Shown: positions 17,965 to 28,287, counted from the first letter of the stretch. The stretch is DNA of 64,000 bases from Bin55 sp965205965 (GCA_965205965.1 CBDBHT010000008.1:62001-126000); one strand, 5' to 3'. Notes: generated by a model not told the origin, from the sequence alone. Numbers and translations are program-made.

Positions 17965-19342
17965 AAAGCTGAGTTCCAACGGGGGATCGGCACTGCTGAT
18001 GATGCTGGCCGAGCAGGTCCAGCTGTTCGAGCGCGCCTCGGCATGTTTCACGGACCACCGGGTGGCGCATCCGCTGGTGGCGTTGCTGGGGCAGCGGATT
18101 TTGGGTCTCGCGCTGGGCTACGAGGATCTGAACGATCACGACGAGCTGCGGCGGGACCGGGCCCTGTCCACGGCCATGGGGCGGGTGGAGTGTGCGCGTT
18201 CGGACTGCGAGCCGCTAGCCGGCAAAAGCACGCTGAACCGGATGGAGCTGTCGGCGAACGGGCGGGACCCGGCGAAAGCGCGCCAGATCCACCGTGGATT
18301 TCGATGCGCTCGACGAGCTGCTCGTGGAGCTGTACCTGGTGTGTGGCGAACGGGGCCAGATGCCGCAGCGGCTGGTGCTGGACATCGATGCCACGGACGT
18401 GGAACTGCACGGCCGGCAGGAGCACCGGTTCTATCACGGGTACTACCATGAATACTGCTACCTTCCGCGGCTGGTGTTCTGCAACGGCTAGCCGGTGCGG
18501 ACGGAACTGCGCACGTCGAGCGGCGATGTGGCGGCGGGCGTGGTGGAGACGATCGCGCCGCTCGTGGACCGGTTGCGGAAGCGATTTCCGCAGGTGCCGA
18601 TCCTGATCCGCGCCGACGGGGCCTACTGCCGCGACGCGTGGATGACGTGCTGGGACTGCCGCGCAATGATCGGCTGAAAGACCGGGTCCAGCCGTTGATG
18701 GACGATCTGCGGGACCGGTTGAAGCGGGATCCGGACTATGCACAGCGAGCGGTCCGCGGCTACCAGAGCTTCGGCTATCGCACGCGCGACAGCTGGAGCC
18801 GCGAACGCCGCGTGATCGCCAAGGCCGAATGGCCGCCGGGACCACCGGTCGGCAACGCGGACGGGGAACCGGCCGGCAAGGCCGACGGCGGACCGGAGGC
18901 CGGCGCGGAAGGCCCATGTGCGACGGTCGGCGAAGCCCGATACCACAGTCGCTTCGTCGTCACCTCGCTCCAGAAGCCCGACGCGCAAACGGTCTACGAA
19001 GCGATGTACTGCGACCGGGGCGCGGCCGAAAACTGGATCAAGGAGCAGAAGAACGATCGGTTCCTGGACCGATGCTCCAGCGGCCTCTGGAACGTCAACG
19101 CACTCCGGCTCCGGCTGAGCGCACTGGCCCATGCCCTCTATTGCATGATGAAGCGCCGGCTCGAGCACCTCCCGGTATCCGCCATGCTGCGCCGGAGCCA
19201 CCCATCGACGCTGCGCGAGTGCCTGTTCCGGATCCCGGTGCGCGTGACGGTGTCCACGCGGCGGATCCATCTGGCGTTCGGGTCCGCCTTCCCATACTGG
19301 AAGGATTTCCGGTTGATCTGGGCCAGCCTGGCACCAACGTAA
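17965..19342 (+). pseudogene. IS1380-family transposase, broken (copy 1)
   Basis: The N-terminus (LSSNGGSALLMMLAEQ, RILGLALGYEDLNDHDELRRD) and core (DIDATDVELHGRQEHRFYHGYY) identify IS1380-family DDE transposases. Compared with copy 2 at about 22030-23465 it has lost its start to the IS256 insertion, has an extra C near 18290, has TGG changed to TAG at 18489-18491, and lacks about 20 bp near 18636. The distal part (FVVTSLQKPD, YEAMYCDRGAAENWIKEQKNDRF) is readable to the stop at 19342. It cannot make a transposase. Confidence 0.85.
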
Positions 19343-19604
19343 AAGCCCGGTGCAACCGGGTGCATGACGCTGGCGGCGGAGCGCGCTGGCCTCCCCGCGC
19401 CCGGATGCTCAGCGATGCGCCGTCCCGACCGCAAAAAGGCGGGGAAACACACGCATCCCCGTCCTCCGAAGCCTTTTCGAACTCGCAACGCGACATTCTA
19501 TGCCCCGTACCCACCGCATCCCGTGAAAAACATCATTTTCGACTTGGTTATGAGAAATCTGGGCTAAAGTCACTCGTTCCATGGTTAAGTCGAATGTTTT
19601 GCTG

Positions 19605-20255
19605 CTACTGTATGAGTTCATCTAATGAATCAATAACTTTGTCAGCACCAAGATCTTTGGCGAGAGTATCGTGGTTGTAACCGTAGCTCACCGCTATGAC
19701 ATCGATTCCAGCAGCGCGTGCAGCGTCAACATCGGTTTGTGAGTCTCCCACGAACAACGTACTTTCGATGCTCGTATTCAGTCCATTGCAAGCATATAGA
19801 AGTGGTTCAGGCCGCGGTTTTTTGACTTGTATCGTGTCACCTCCCACTAAGACACCGAAATACTGATACATACCCAATGCTTTCAGTAATGACAGCGAAA
19901 GATCATAAAACTTGTTGGTGACTACACCCAACCTCAATCCGTTATCAAATAACGTTTTCAGTGTCTTTTCAGTATTTGGGTAAGGTTTGCTGTTAATTGC
20001 TAAATTTTTTTTGTAATGATCGAGAAAATCATCGTAGAACGCATCAACTACGGATTTCTCTAATTTTGGAACCCCTATATATTTCAGAGATTCTTCAATC
20101 ATGACTCTTCCACCATGGCCAGTCCAGTGCCTAGTTAACTCAATATCGACTGTGGGGTGATTGGCTCGTTGAAGCGCGTAGTTTAGGGACTCCATTAAAT
20201 CTGGGGCAGTATCAACTAACGTGCCGTCCAGATCGAACAAATAAGCTGAATACAA
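19605..20255 (-). CDS. gph: Phosphoglycolate phosphatase (HAD family)
   Basis: Protein of 216 residues with HAD motif I FDLDGTLVDTAPD near the N-terminus, motif II VVTNK, motif III Lys in KKPRPEP and motif IV VGDSQTDVDAARAAG. It dephosphorylates 2-phosphoglycolate produced during DNA 3'-end repair or oxygenase activity. Placement directly after rpe (8 bp), in the order rpe-gph, is the classic gammaproteobacterial arrangement and supports the name. Its 3' end is only 38 bp from the right end of the first IS1380 element. Confidence 0.88.
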   Translation of the reverse strand: MYSAYLFDLDGTLVDTAPDLMESLNYALQRANHPTVDIELTRHWTGHGGRVMIEESLKYIGVPKLEKSVVDAFYDDFLDHYKKNLAINSKPYPNTEKTLKTLFDNGLRLGVVTNKFYDLSLSLLKALGMYQYFGVLVGGDTIQVKKPRPEPLLYACNGLNTSIESTLFVGDSQTDVDAARAAGIDVIAVSYGYNHDTLAKDLGADKVIDSLDELIQ

Positions 20256-20263
20256 ATCTTCTC

Positions 20264-20926
20264 CTACTCGCCGATTGCCGAGCGCATTGCGCCGATTGCT
20301 TGCTTGTAATCATCTGCGCCGAAAATTGCAGTTCCGGTGACAAATGTATCGGCACCCGCCGCGTGAGCAGCACGGATATTTTCAGCACTGATACCCCCAT
20401 CGATTTCGAGACGAATGTCTCTTTCAGTACGGTCAATAGTTGCTCGCAGTTCTGTCAGTTTTGCAAGGCTCTTCGATTGAAACTTCTGACCGCCAAAACC
20501 AGGATTTACAGACATCGCAAGGAGCAAGTCAACTTCATCGATTAGATATTCAATGCTCGAAGGAGTGGTTCCTGGATTCAATACTAACCCTGCTTTAGCA
20601 CCGCCATCGCGAATTCGCATCAATGAAGCATGTGGGTGTTCTGTAGCCTCAGGATGGATTGATATGTAATTGACCTTTAGTTGATTAAACGCATCGATAA
20701 GATTGTCGACGGGTTTAATCATAAGGTGAACATCGACCGGAAAAGGGCCAATGGATTTTTGCAACGATTCAAGAACTAGCGGTCCGAACGAAAGATTCGG
20801 CACGTAGTGGTTATCCATAACATCAAAATGAATCATGTCCGCCCCGGCATCAAGTACGTTTTTAATTTCCTCTCCTAGGCAAGCGAAGTTAGCCGCTAAG
20901 ATTGATGGTGCTATCAAGGAAGTCAT
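20264..20926 (-). CDS. rpe: Ribulose-phosphate 3-epimerase
   Basis: TIM-barrel enzyme of the pentose phosphate pathway interconverting ribulose 5-phosphate and xylulose 5-phosphate. Family motifs are MTSLIAPSILAANFACLG at the start, HFDVMDNHYVPNLSFG (metal-binding His and Asp), VDVHLMI, MSVNPGFGGQKF and EIDGGIS. I take the ATG at 20926 as start because it gives the family N-terminus and length (221 residues); the frame stays open to 20977. None of the candidate starts has a good ribosome binding site. The second IS1380 element begins 68 bp upstream of this start, so the native promoter has probably been displaced. Confidence 0.92.
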   Translation of the reverse strand: MTSLIAPSILAANFACLGEEIKNVLDAGADMIHFDVMDNHYVPNLSFGPLVLESLQKSIGPFPVDVHLMIKPVDNLIDAFNQLKVNYISIHPEATEHPHASLMRIRDGGAKAGLVLNPGTTPSSIEYLIDEVDLLLAMSVNPGFGGQKFQSKSLAKLTELRATIDRTERDIRLEIDGGISAENIRAAHAAGADTFVTGTAIFGADDYKQAIGAMRSAIGE

Positions 20927-20993
20927 CGAGGAAGCACTTAATAGGTCTGTAGACATCGAACTAACTTGTCGGTGCATGTACAGGTGATTATTC

Positions 20994-23690
20994 TAGCCCT
21001 TATTTCTCATAATGGATGGCTTGGGTGCGATGTATGTGCGTGTAAGTTGTGGATACCACGAAGTTGGTTGGGCTTTGCCGGGGGGAAGGGGATGGTAGCG
21101 GGGTGCGTTCGGACGGATGGGTGCGTTGGATGGCGAAAGGGGTGCGTTCGGGTCGGACGGAAGCGGGGCGCGTTCGGTGCTGGGTGCGATGCTGGCGGAA
21201 GCGGTGCGGACTTGTAGCATGCGCCTGGGCCCGTTTTGCGGACCGCCACGATCGGCGTGCAAAGCGGCACATCCCGTGAAAGATGCTGTTTTCGACTGGA
21301 TGATGAGCCATGGGGGTGAGCATGCGGCAGACGCCCCTATCGCACGCCCTTGGGTCCAGGTCTTGACGAGGCCCGAACGCTCCCCGACTGTCGGGAGGTT
21401 TCGCCCCCGGTGGCTGCGATGGCATGCGGATGAACGGAAAGGGATCCCGGTCTTTGAGGATGTCGTGTAACCGGTTGATATACGGAAACATATTCGATTT
21501 TTTGGGGGTTCTTCAAAAAAACACTTGCGTTTTGGCATGGGTTATGACAATCTACGCTTGGTTAGATGGTCTCTGGTGCCAACGTGATGGATTTCCGAAT
21601 CGAGAACGTGAAGTCGACCACCTTGGGTGGCACGCGGCGGACCCGCCGTTGGATGGTGGACCTTCAGAAGACGATGGCACGGTTTCCGGCACTGAGCCGC
21701 CATGAGTTGGCGTCCACCCTGTGTAGTCATCTGGGCTGGTTCACGCCGAAGGGTCGGGATCGATTGGAGTCCTGCAGGTCGCCGGCAGCCGTCTTGGCCC
21801 CGGAGGATGCTTTGGTCCCGGCTCTGGCAGCGGCGGCGGCGCGTGCTGAACACGCTGGTGGTCGTACTGTGCATGTTCCGGTGGGTGTTCTGGAAGGGGC
21901 GTCCGGGACATGCGGCCACGCTGGCCGAAGGGTGGGCGCAACGCGGCCGATGGGGCCGGATGGAGGAGGTCACGGGATGAAGAGCAAGCAAAAGCGCAAA
22001 AGCGCGGCGCGGACCGGTTGGTGCGTCGGATGGCGAAAGGGGTCCGTCCGGGGCGGATGGAGGTGGACTGCAGTGGAGGCGAGCTGAGTTCCAACGGGGG
22101 CTCGGCACTGCTGATGATGCTGGCCGAGCAGGTCCGGCTGTTCGAGCGCGCCTCGGCATGTTTCACGGATCACCGGGACCCGTCCAAGGTGGCGCATCCG
22201 CTAGTGGCGTTGCTGGGGCAGCGGATTTTGGGTCTCGCGCTGGGCTACGAGGATCTGAACGATCACGACGAGCTGCGGCGGGACCGGGCTCTGTCCACGG
22301 CCATGGGGCGTGTGGAGTGTGCGCGTTCGGACTGCGAGCCGCTGGCCGGCAAAAGCACGCTGAACCGGATGGAGCTGTCGGCGAACGGGCGGGACCCGGC
22401 GAAAGCGCGCCAGATCACCGTGGATTTCGATGCGCTCGACGAGCTGCTCGTGGAGCTGTACCTGGTGTGGGGCGAGCGGGGCCAGATGCCGAAGCGGCTG
22501 GTGCTGGACATCGATGCCACGGACGTGGAACTGCACGGCCGGCAGGAGCACCGGTTCTATCACGGGTACTACCATGCATACTGCTACCTGCCGCGGCTGG
22601 TGTTCTGCAACGGCTGGCCGGTGCGGACGGAACTGCGCACGTCGAGCAGCGATGTGGCGGCGGGCGTGGTGGAGACGGTCGAGCCGCTCGTGGACCGGCT
22701 GCGGAAGCGATTTCCGCAGGTGCCGATCCTGATCCGCGCCGACGGGGCCTACTGCCGCGACGAGTTGATGACGTGGTGCGAGGCGTGGATTACGTGCTGG
22801 GACTGCCGCGCAATGATCGGCTGAAAGACCGGGTCCAGCCGTTGATGGACGATCTGCGGGACCGGTTGAAGCGGGATCCGGACTATGCGCAGCAAGCGGT
22901 CCGCGGCTACCAGAGCTTCGACTATCGCACGCGCGACAGCTGGAGCCGCGAACGCCGCGTGATCGCCAAGGCCGAATGGCTGCCGGGACAACCGGTCGGC
23001 AACGCGGACGGGGAACCGGAGGCCGGCGCGGAAGGCCCATGTGCGACGGTCGGCGAAGCCCGGTACAACAGTCGCTTCGTCGTCACCTCGCTCCAGAAGC
23101 CCGCCGCGCCAACGGTCTACGAAGAGATGTACTACGACCAGGGTGAGGCCGAAAACTGGATCAAGGAACAGAAGAACGATCTGTTCCTGGACCGATGCTC
23201 CAGCAGCCTCTGAAACGTCAACGCACTCCGGCTCCGGATGAGCGCACTGGCCCATGCCCTTCATTGCATGATGAAGCGCCGGCTCGAGAACCTTCCGGTA
23301 TCCTCCATGCTGCGCCGGAGCCGTCCATCGACGCTGCGCAAGTGCATGTTCCAGATCCCGGTGCGCGTGACGGTGTCCACGCGGCGGATCCATCTGGCGT
23401 TCGGGTCCGCCTTCCCGTACTGGAAGGATTTCCGCTTGATCTGGGCCAGCCTGGCACCAACGTAAAAGCCCGGTGCAACCGGGTGCATGACGCTGGCGGC
23501 GGAGCGCGCCGACCTCCCCGCGCCCGGATGCTCAGCGATTCGCCGTCCCGCCCGCAAAAAGGCGGGGAAAACACACGCATCCCCGCCCTCCGAAGCCTTT
23601 TCAAACTCGCGACGCGACATTCCATGCCCCGTACCCCACGCATCCCGCGAAAAACATCATTTTCGACTTGGTTATGAGAAATCCGGGCTA
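20994..23690 (+). mobile_element. IS1380-family compound element, copy 2
   Basis: Ends are TAGCCCTTATTTCTCATAA at 20994 and TTATGAGAAATCCGGGCTA at 23672-23690; total 2697 bp. It has the same left mini-element, the same transposase N-terminal relic (about 21566-21760, LGWFTPKGRDRLESC) and a further transposase fragment (about 21780-21960), then an IS1380 transposase pseudogene. It lacks the IS256 insertions of copy 1 and so shows the pre-insertion layout. It separates rpe from murU. Confidence 0.85.
22030..23465 (+). pseudogene. IS1380-family transposase, broken (copy 2)
   Basis: The first frame opens at ATG 22030 (or 22057) and runs through DHRDPSKVAHPLVALLGQR, DIDATDVELHGRQEHRFYHG and LIRADGAYCRDELMTWCEA. 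A small deletion near 22787 shifts the frame just before VDYVLGLPRNDRLKDR, and TGG is changed to TGA at 23212-23214 (copy 1 has TGG-AAC there). The remaining C-terminus is readable to 23465. The lesions differ from those of copy 1, so the two copies decayed independently. Confidence 0.85.
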
Positions 23691-23887
23691 GGGGTATGAA
23701 TTAATTTTTCTCTATAGACGACAATTAATTTCTTACGAGCAATATGTAACCTATCTCGGTCGAAAAGCAATCCTCATCTTTTGTCAAAGTACTGTATACG
23801 ATTTATGTGTGCGTTTTTTATGTATGGGAGGCGATTGACAAGGGATTCCAGTGTTTGGGAAGTTCTGGGAGTGTGCACGTTCAAGTC
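23691..23887. other. AT-rich spacer
   Basis: Nothing recognisable between the right end of the IS1380 element and the IS5 remnant. Confidence 0.4.
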
Positions 23888-24035
23888 TCAAAGTATAACC
23901 AAGCACGCGAGCATGATGAAGGTTCGGCACATGATGTTGAGTTTGCCATAACGTATTGCAATGCGGCGAAATCTTTTGAATCTGAGAACGAGATCTTCAA
24001 TGTTCTCGACAGCTGGGAACAGTGACGTGCGGTAG
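23888..24035 (-). pseudogene. C-terminal remnant of an IS5-family transposase
   Basis: The minus strand reads FPAVENIEDLVLRFKRFRR followed by IAIRYGKLNIMCRTFIMLAC and a stop at 23888. The RFKRFRRIAIRYGKL stretch is the typical IS5-family tail (usually LKRFRRIATRYDKL). Nothing upstream of about 24035 continues it. Confidence 0.65.
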
Positions 24036-24150
24036 TTATTGACACGGTTTCTACCCGCTATCACGGGAACTGGACACAGTTCTCGCTCAACATCATGTCT
24101 AAAACGTCACATGATCGTGCTGGCCAGATGAAGCGTAACTTGCGTTACCG

Positions 24151-24819
24151 TTATAAATTCAATTGTCGTACTGCTTTCAGTCGATCAGGTGTTCCAATAT
24201 CCATCCACGTACCATCGAAAATCTCCCCAGTCACCTCATTTTTGTTACATCTCGAAAATATTAAATCTCGCGTCAGTGAAAATGCACCCATGGGAGATGC
24301 ATTAAAGAACCGCGAGTGTATGACTGCAATACCGCAATAAATATAGTCGTGGGCTGAAGCATCACGGTTACGTCGTACGAATTGGCCATTCAGCGCGAAG
24401 TCTCCGGGTTCTACAGGGCTGGGTTTAGGTGTAAGAATTAAGTGTGCAAATTGAACGTCCAGTCGAGTGAGTCGACTGAATGGATAATTGGTCCATATAT
24501 CTCCATTCAGAACGACGAATGGGCCATCGCCTAACAATGGTAAGGCCTGAACAATTCCTCCTCCAGTATCTAAAAGATCGGTTTCGTCGCTGTATTGTAT
24601 TTTGATACCAAACATTCGACCGTCGCCTAGATACGACTTAATCTGGTCTGACAAGTGGTGGAGATTTATAACGATAGACTTAATACCAGCGTGTTTTAAC
24701 CACCAAATTTGATGCACGACCAGCGGCTCACTGGCGATTGGAATCATTGGCTTCGGTATTTTCTCGGTTAGCGGCCTTAAACGTGTTCCTAGTCCTGCCG
24801 CGAGGATCATTGCCTTCAT
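24151..24819 (-). CDS. murU: N-acetylmuramate 1-phosphate uridylyltransferase-like nucleotidyltransferase
   Basis: Sugar-phosphate nucleotidyltransferase of 222 residues from ATG 24819 (GGGAAG upstream). Motifs are MILAAGLGTRLRPLTEKIPKPMIPI (nucleotide-binding loop), LLDTGGGIVQALPLL and FVVLNGDIW with the metal-binding Asp. The gene overlaps amgK and the pair lies beside lptD, exactly the arrangement known for the AmgK-MurU peptidoglycan recycling route in Pseudomonas, where MurU makes UDP-MurNAc from MurNAc 1-phosphate. The name rests on this context plus the fold; the sequence alone would only give a nucleotidyltransferase. The C-terminus, EIFDGTWMDIGTPDRLKAV, is typical. Confidence 0.86.
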   Translation of the reverse strand: MKAMILAAGLGTRLRPLTEKIPKPMIPIASEPLVVHQIWWLKHAGIKSIVINLHHLSDQIKSYLGDGRMFGIKIQYSDETDLLDTGGGIVQALPLLGDGPFVVLNGDIWTNYPFSRLTRLDVQFAHLILTPKPSPVEPGDFALNGQFVRRNRDASAHDYIYCGIAVIHSRFFNASPMGAFSLTRDLIFSRCNKNEVTGEIFDGTWMDIGTPDRLKAVRQLNL

Positions 24820-25807
24820 TTTCTTCCCATTCACGAAGCGATTGCTTTACTTGAGGTGTGATATCGTCCCGAAGCCAGTTGGAAAGAGATTTTAGTTCAT
24901 GGTAATGCCCCGCAAGGCAGGTGATGCGATGAAGTAGGGGAACGACATGCACTAAATGACTCGCTCTGTGATGTTGCATCCAGAGTCGCACGAAAATGCC
25001 TACTGCTTTTATTTGCCTCTGTATTGCCGTCCGTTGCACTTCCAGTTTAAACGTGTCACCGTCTTCGCCGACTGGCAGGTGTTGAGTTTGTATTTGTTCA
25101 AAATACAACCGCACATAATTCGCGATTACATTTTCTGGAAACTCAAAGTAGCAATCGTAGAGAAGGGATGCTAGGTCGTAAGTAATTGGTCCGATCAATG
25201 CGTCTTGAAAATCGACGATCCCTAAACCGCCATTCTTCCGAAGCAGAAGGTTTCGGCAGTGATAGTCTCGATGAACGACAACTTGAGTTTGCCGAGGCAG
25301 CGGGCCAATCAGAACGTTCTCAACATCATCCAGCGGATCATGTGGGACCCCAAGTAGTTTTCCGCATATCCATTCCTTGAATATCCCGAGTTCCATTCTG
25401 AATCGATCTTCCGTATATAGTGCCATTTGCGGGATCCATAAGGATTGCACTTTGACAAGATTTTCAATTGCCAATTTCATACAGGTATCTATTCCGCCGT
25501 GGTGGTATTCACCCTCAAAAAGATTGTCGCCAAAATCTTGAACGAGCAGAAATCCCCGTTGCTGATTATGATGAAATACCTCCGGTACCGGAATCCCATG
25601 CCGTCGCATCAGTTGCGAAAGAAACACAAACTGGCCGTTGTTTTCTGTATTAGTCGGTGAGTCGATCGCAATCCAGGTCGATTGATGGTCACTCACCCGA
25701 AAGAATTTTCGGGTGCTGGCTTCAACCGGTAAGGCGGTAAAAATAACCTTTCGTTTAAGGCAATCGTTGACCCAAGTAACAAGGTCCGTCTTACGATCCG
25801 TGTTCAT
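24728..25807 (-). CDS. amgK: Anomeric MurNAc/GlcNAc kinase-like aminoglycoside phosphotransferase family protein
   Basis: Protein of 359 residues with the aminoglycoside phosphotransferase fold: catalytic loop VVHRDYHCRNLLL (Asp and Asn) and the metal-binding DFQDALIGPITYDLASLL. In Pseudomonas this protein phosphorylates MurNAc at C1 for recycling, feeding MurU; the neighbours support that here. The reading frame overlaps murU by 92 bp because about 30 residues of low-complexity tail (RGRTRNTFKAANRENTEAND) continue past the usual end, so the original stop has probably been lost. The start ATG at 25807 is divergent from lptD with a 134-bp gap. Confidence 0.86.
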   Translation of the reverse strand: MNTDRKTDLVTWVNDCLKRKVIFTALPVEASTRKFFRVSDHQSTWIAIDSPTNTENNGQFVFLSQLMRRHGIPVPEVFHHNQQRGFLLVQDFGDNLFEGEYHHGGIDTCMKLAIENLVKVQSLWIPQMALYTEDRFRMELGIFKEWICGKLLGVPHDPLDDVENVLIGPLPRQTQVVVHRDYHCRNLLLRKNGGLGIVDFQDALIGPITYDLASLLYDCYFEFPENVIANYVRLYFEQIQTQHLPVGEDGDTFKLEVQRTAIQRQIKAVGIFVRLWMQHHRASHLVHVVPLLHRITCLAGHYHELKSLSNWLRDDITPQVKQSLREWEENEGNDPRGRTRNTFKAANRENTEANDSNRQ

Positions 25808-25941
25808 GCCATTGATTATAGGAATGCTAGCAAACCCAACTCGGACGTGGACTCAACATATTATCTTGTTCCGCGGGATACGGACGTATCGGACGGATCA
25901 ACTATGAATGAGTTAACCTCAACCACAAAGCACTACTAAAA

Positions 25942-28287
25942 TTGCGTAATAGCAAATTACTCATCCATCGTAATCTTTCAATGAATGCTGCTCGTCTATT
26001 GGTACTGATAGCTACTTTGGGTTGGTCATCCGCTCTTGGAAAGTTAGCGGATATTGATGATTTGTGGCGCGATCAAGGTTCGGATTTTACTTGCGCAGGC
26101 GAATTCGTTCTTCCAGACGCCTGGACCATCCCGACTGCGACGGATACGACATCACTCGTGATCCGCAGCAACCGTGTCGTTCGATTAGAAAATGGAACGA
26201 CGAAAATAGACGGCAACGTTACCGTGACTCAAGATGGCGTTCGTATTTTGACTGACCAACTGCACATGGACGAAAAATCAAACTTACTTAAGATAGACGC
26301 TCCTTTTCTCATACTGAGTAAAGAATACGCAGTAGCTGCAAATCGGGGCAACGTGAATGCAGCGGATCGTAATTTCGACTTGGGGAACGCGGAGTTTGTC
26401 TTATTTGATAGCCAATTTCGCGGAGAAGCTGGATCCGTATTGCGAGAAGATGAAACGACCGTTCTCGAAAATATTTCGTTGACACAGTGTCCTCCAGGAA
26501 GCAATTTCTGGTCTCTACACGCGTCAAAAATAGTTTTTAGGGATGAACTAGCGAGTCTCTTAGCTCGTAATATGAGGTTAAAACTGGGTCGAGTACCAGT
26601 CTTTTGGGTTCCGCGAATGTCTCTTCCCCTTGACCCGGAGAAACGTACGGATCAATTTTTACCTTCTATCGGATACGAATCGGACTACGGTGTGACAGTT
26701 TCCATCCCACTTTCAAAGTCCATTTTGGGGGGCGTCGACTCAAGCATTGCACCTAAAGTAACTTCTCGTCGAGGTTTGGGTTTGGATGTTCGCTTGAGGC
26801 ACAAAAAAGAAAATTGGAGTAGCATGGCCATCGATGCCGAAATACTGTTTTCTGACCGTAGGATCAAAAAGTACAATCGATGGCAAAAATCCAGTTTTGA
26901 GACGCTCGGAGAGCGTCCAACGCGAAGGTGGGAGGCCGATATTAGTCATCATGCAGGTACCGGCACTTGGACGTCTTTTGCACGATTTTCGAAAACGAGC
27001 GATGAAAGTTATTATCGCGATTTAGGCGAGTACTCCTCTAAAGGTCGCGTTGCACAGGAGCGAGTGGCCGGATTTCGTTACCGAAAGGGGCCTGTATCCG
27101 TGCATATGCGAATGCAGCGGTATGAGCTACTGATAGCGGGCAGTGAACCTTATCGGAGAAGTCCCGAGATTGACGTCACATGGAATTCTCGGTTGGGTTT
27201 TTTACGTACATCAGTACCCGGGCGGTTCAACCGATTCACTCAAGAAGATAGTGCCAGTGCTGAAACCGCAAAGCACCTGAGGATGCATCTTCAACCTAAT
27301 ATTATGCTTCCACTAGCTAAGCCTTGGGGTCGCATGGGCCTTACGGCAGGTATTCGTCATACCGCATACCGGTTGGATGATTCGTTGGCAATCACCAATG
27401 GTAGCTCGTCAAGAACGACCGTATTCGGGGCTGTAGACGGTCAACTGATTTTTATTCGAGATGCTCCAGAACAAAAAGCAATACAGTTCTTGGAGCCTCG
27501 CATATTTTATTTCCGGGAGTCATTTGAGTCGCAAGACCACCTCCCTATTTTCGACCGTGGATCGTCGTTTAAGACCTACGAACGGCTCTATTCTACTAGC
27601 AACTTTACTACTATTGATCGAATAGCGCGGGTTGATCGGATAGCTTTAGGAGTAACTGCGCGCGCCATCAACCGAGCGTCCAAACGGGAATTTGCACGAT
27701 TTAGCATCGGGGCTACTCACGACTTTGAGCAACCTCGTACAACTATATCTGCGGATCGTGCCAGCTCAGGGCGGTTTGTGAGTGAATCATATGTGCGTTT
27801 TACGGATAGCTTATCAATGGATTCTACGTTTGCATGGAGTCGCTATGAAAATAATCTTCACCACGCTATCTCGACCATTCGTTACAAAGAGAGCGAAAAC
27901 CGGCTGTTCCATATTGGATTCCGTAAGAATCTGCTTTATGACACGGAACAATCAGACCTCGGTTTCTACTGGGCAGTATCGAAGAAGTGGCGAGCCATGG
28001 GTCGTTGGAACCACGACTGGAACCACGACCAAAACGTAGATTCTTTTGCTGGCTTGGAGTACGGCAGCTGTTGTGGCAAAGTACGCGTGCTCTGGCGAAA
28101 ATCGATTCGTCCAGTATTTGACGTTGAGGAACAATCGCCGAAACAGCATACTTCTTTGTTGTTGCAAATTTACCTATCGAGCTTTCGTCTCATGGGCTCA
28201 AGAGTAGACTCAGTCCTCAATCATGGCCTGCGCGGCTTTGAACGTAAGAAACGCGATACAAATGACCTTCAAACTTATTATTGGTAA
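25942..28287 (+). CDS. lptD: LPS-assembly outer membrane protein LptD
   Basis: Outer-membrane beta-barrel of 781 residues that, with LptE, inserts lipopolysaccharide into the outer leaflet. The N-terminal OstA/LptA-like domain is seen in NRVVRLENGTTKIDGNVTVT and DQLHMDEKSNLLKIDA. The four cysteines that form the family's disulfides are all kept: Cys51, Cys183, and the Cys710-Cys711 pair (GSCCGKV). The start is TTG 25942 or ATG 25981; the latter gives a compact signal peptide (MNAARLLVLIATLGWSSALG). It would normally be followed by surA, but here 6.9 kb of IS and zinc-transport DNA intervenes. Confidence 0.93.
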   Translation: MRNSKLLIHRNLSMNAARLLVLIATLGWSSALGKLADIDDLWRDQGSDFTCAGEFVLPDAWTIPTATDTTSLVIRSNRVVRLENGTTKIDGNVTVTQDGVRILTDQLHMDEKSNLLKIDAPFLILSKEYAVAANRGNVNAADRNFDLGNAEFVLFDSQFRGEAGSVLREDETTVLENISLTQCPPGSNFWSLHASKIVFRDELASLLARNMRLKLGRVPVFWVPRMSLPLDPEKRTDQFLPSIGYESDYGVTVSIPLSKSILGGVDSSIAPKVTSRRGLGLDVRLRHKKENWSSMAIDAEILFSDRRIKKYNRWQKSSFETLGERPTRRWEADISHHAGTGTWTSFARFSKTSDESYYRDLGEYSSKGRVAQERVAGFRYRKGPVSVHMRMQRYELLIAGSEPYRRSPEIDVTWNSRLGFLRTSVPGRFNRFTQEDSASAETAKHLRMHLQPNIMLPLAKPWGRMGLTAGIRHTAYRLDDSLAITNGSSSRTTVFGAVDGQLIFIRDAPEQKAIQFLEPRIFYFRESFESQDHLPIFDRGSSFKTYERLYSTSNFTTIDRIARVDRIALGVTARAINRASKREFARFSIGATHDFEQPRTTISADRASSGRFVSESYVRFTDSLSMDSTFAWSRYENNLHHAISTIRYKESENRLFHIGFRKNLLYDTEQSDLGFYWAVSKKWRAMGRWNHDWNHDQNVDSFAGLEYGSCCGKVRVLWRKSIRPVFDVEEQSPKQHTSLLLQIYLSSFRLMGSRVDSVLNHGLRGFERKKRDTNDLQTYYW

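Larger units (their letters stand above)
14915..19566 (+). mobile_element. IS1380-family compound element, copy 1, interrupted by IS256 copies
   Basis: The ends are inverted repeats: TAGCCCTTATTTCTCATAA at 14915-14933 and its near-complement TTATGAGAAATCTGGGCTA at 19548-19566. The 4.65-kb unit contains a mini-element (14915 to about 15233), fragments of other transposase N-termini (about 15470-15822), a truncated and a full IS256 copy (15823-17958), and an IS1380-type transposase pseudogene (about 17965-19342). It lies between polA and gph. Base composition is strongly GC-rich against the core genes, so it is recent foreign DNA. Two sister copies begin at 20994 and 63496. Confidence 0.85.
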
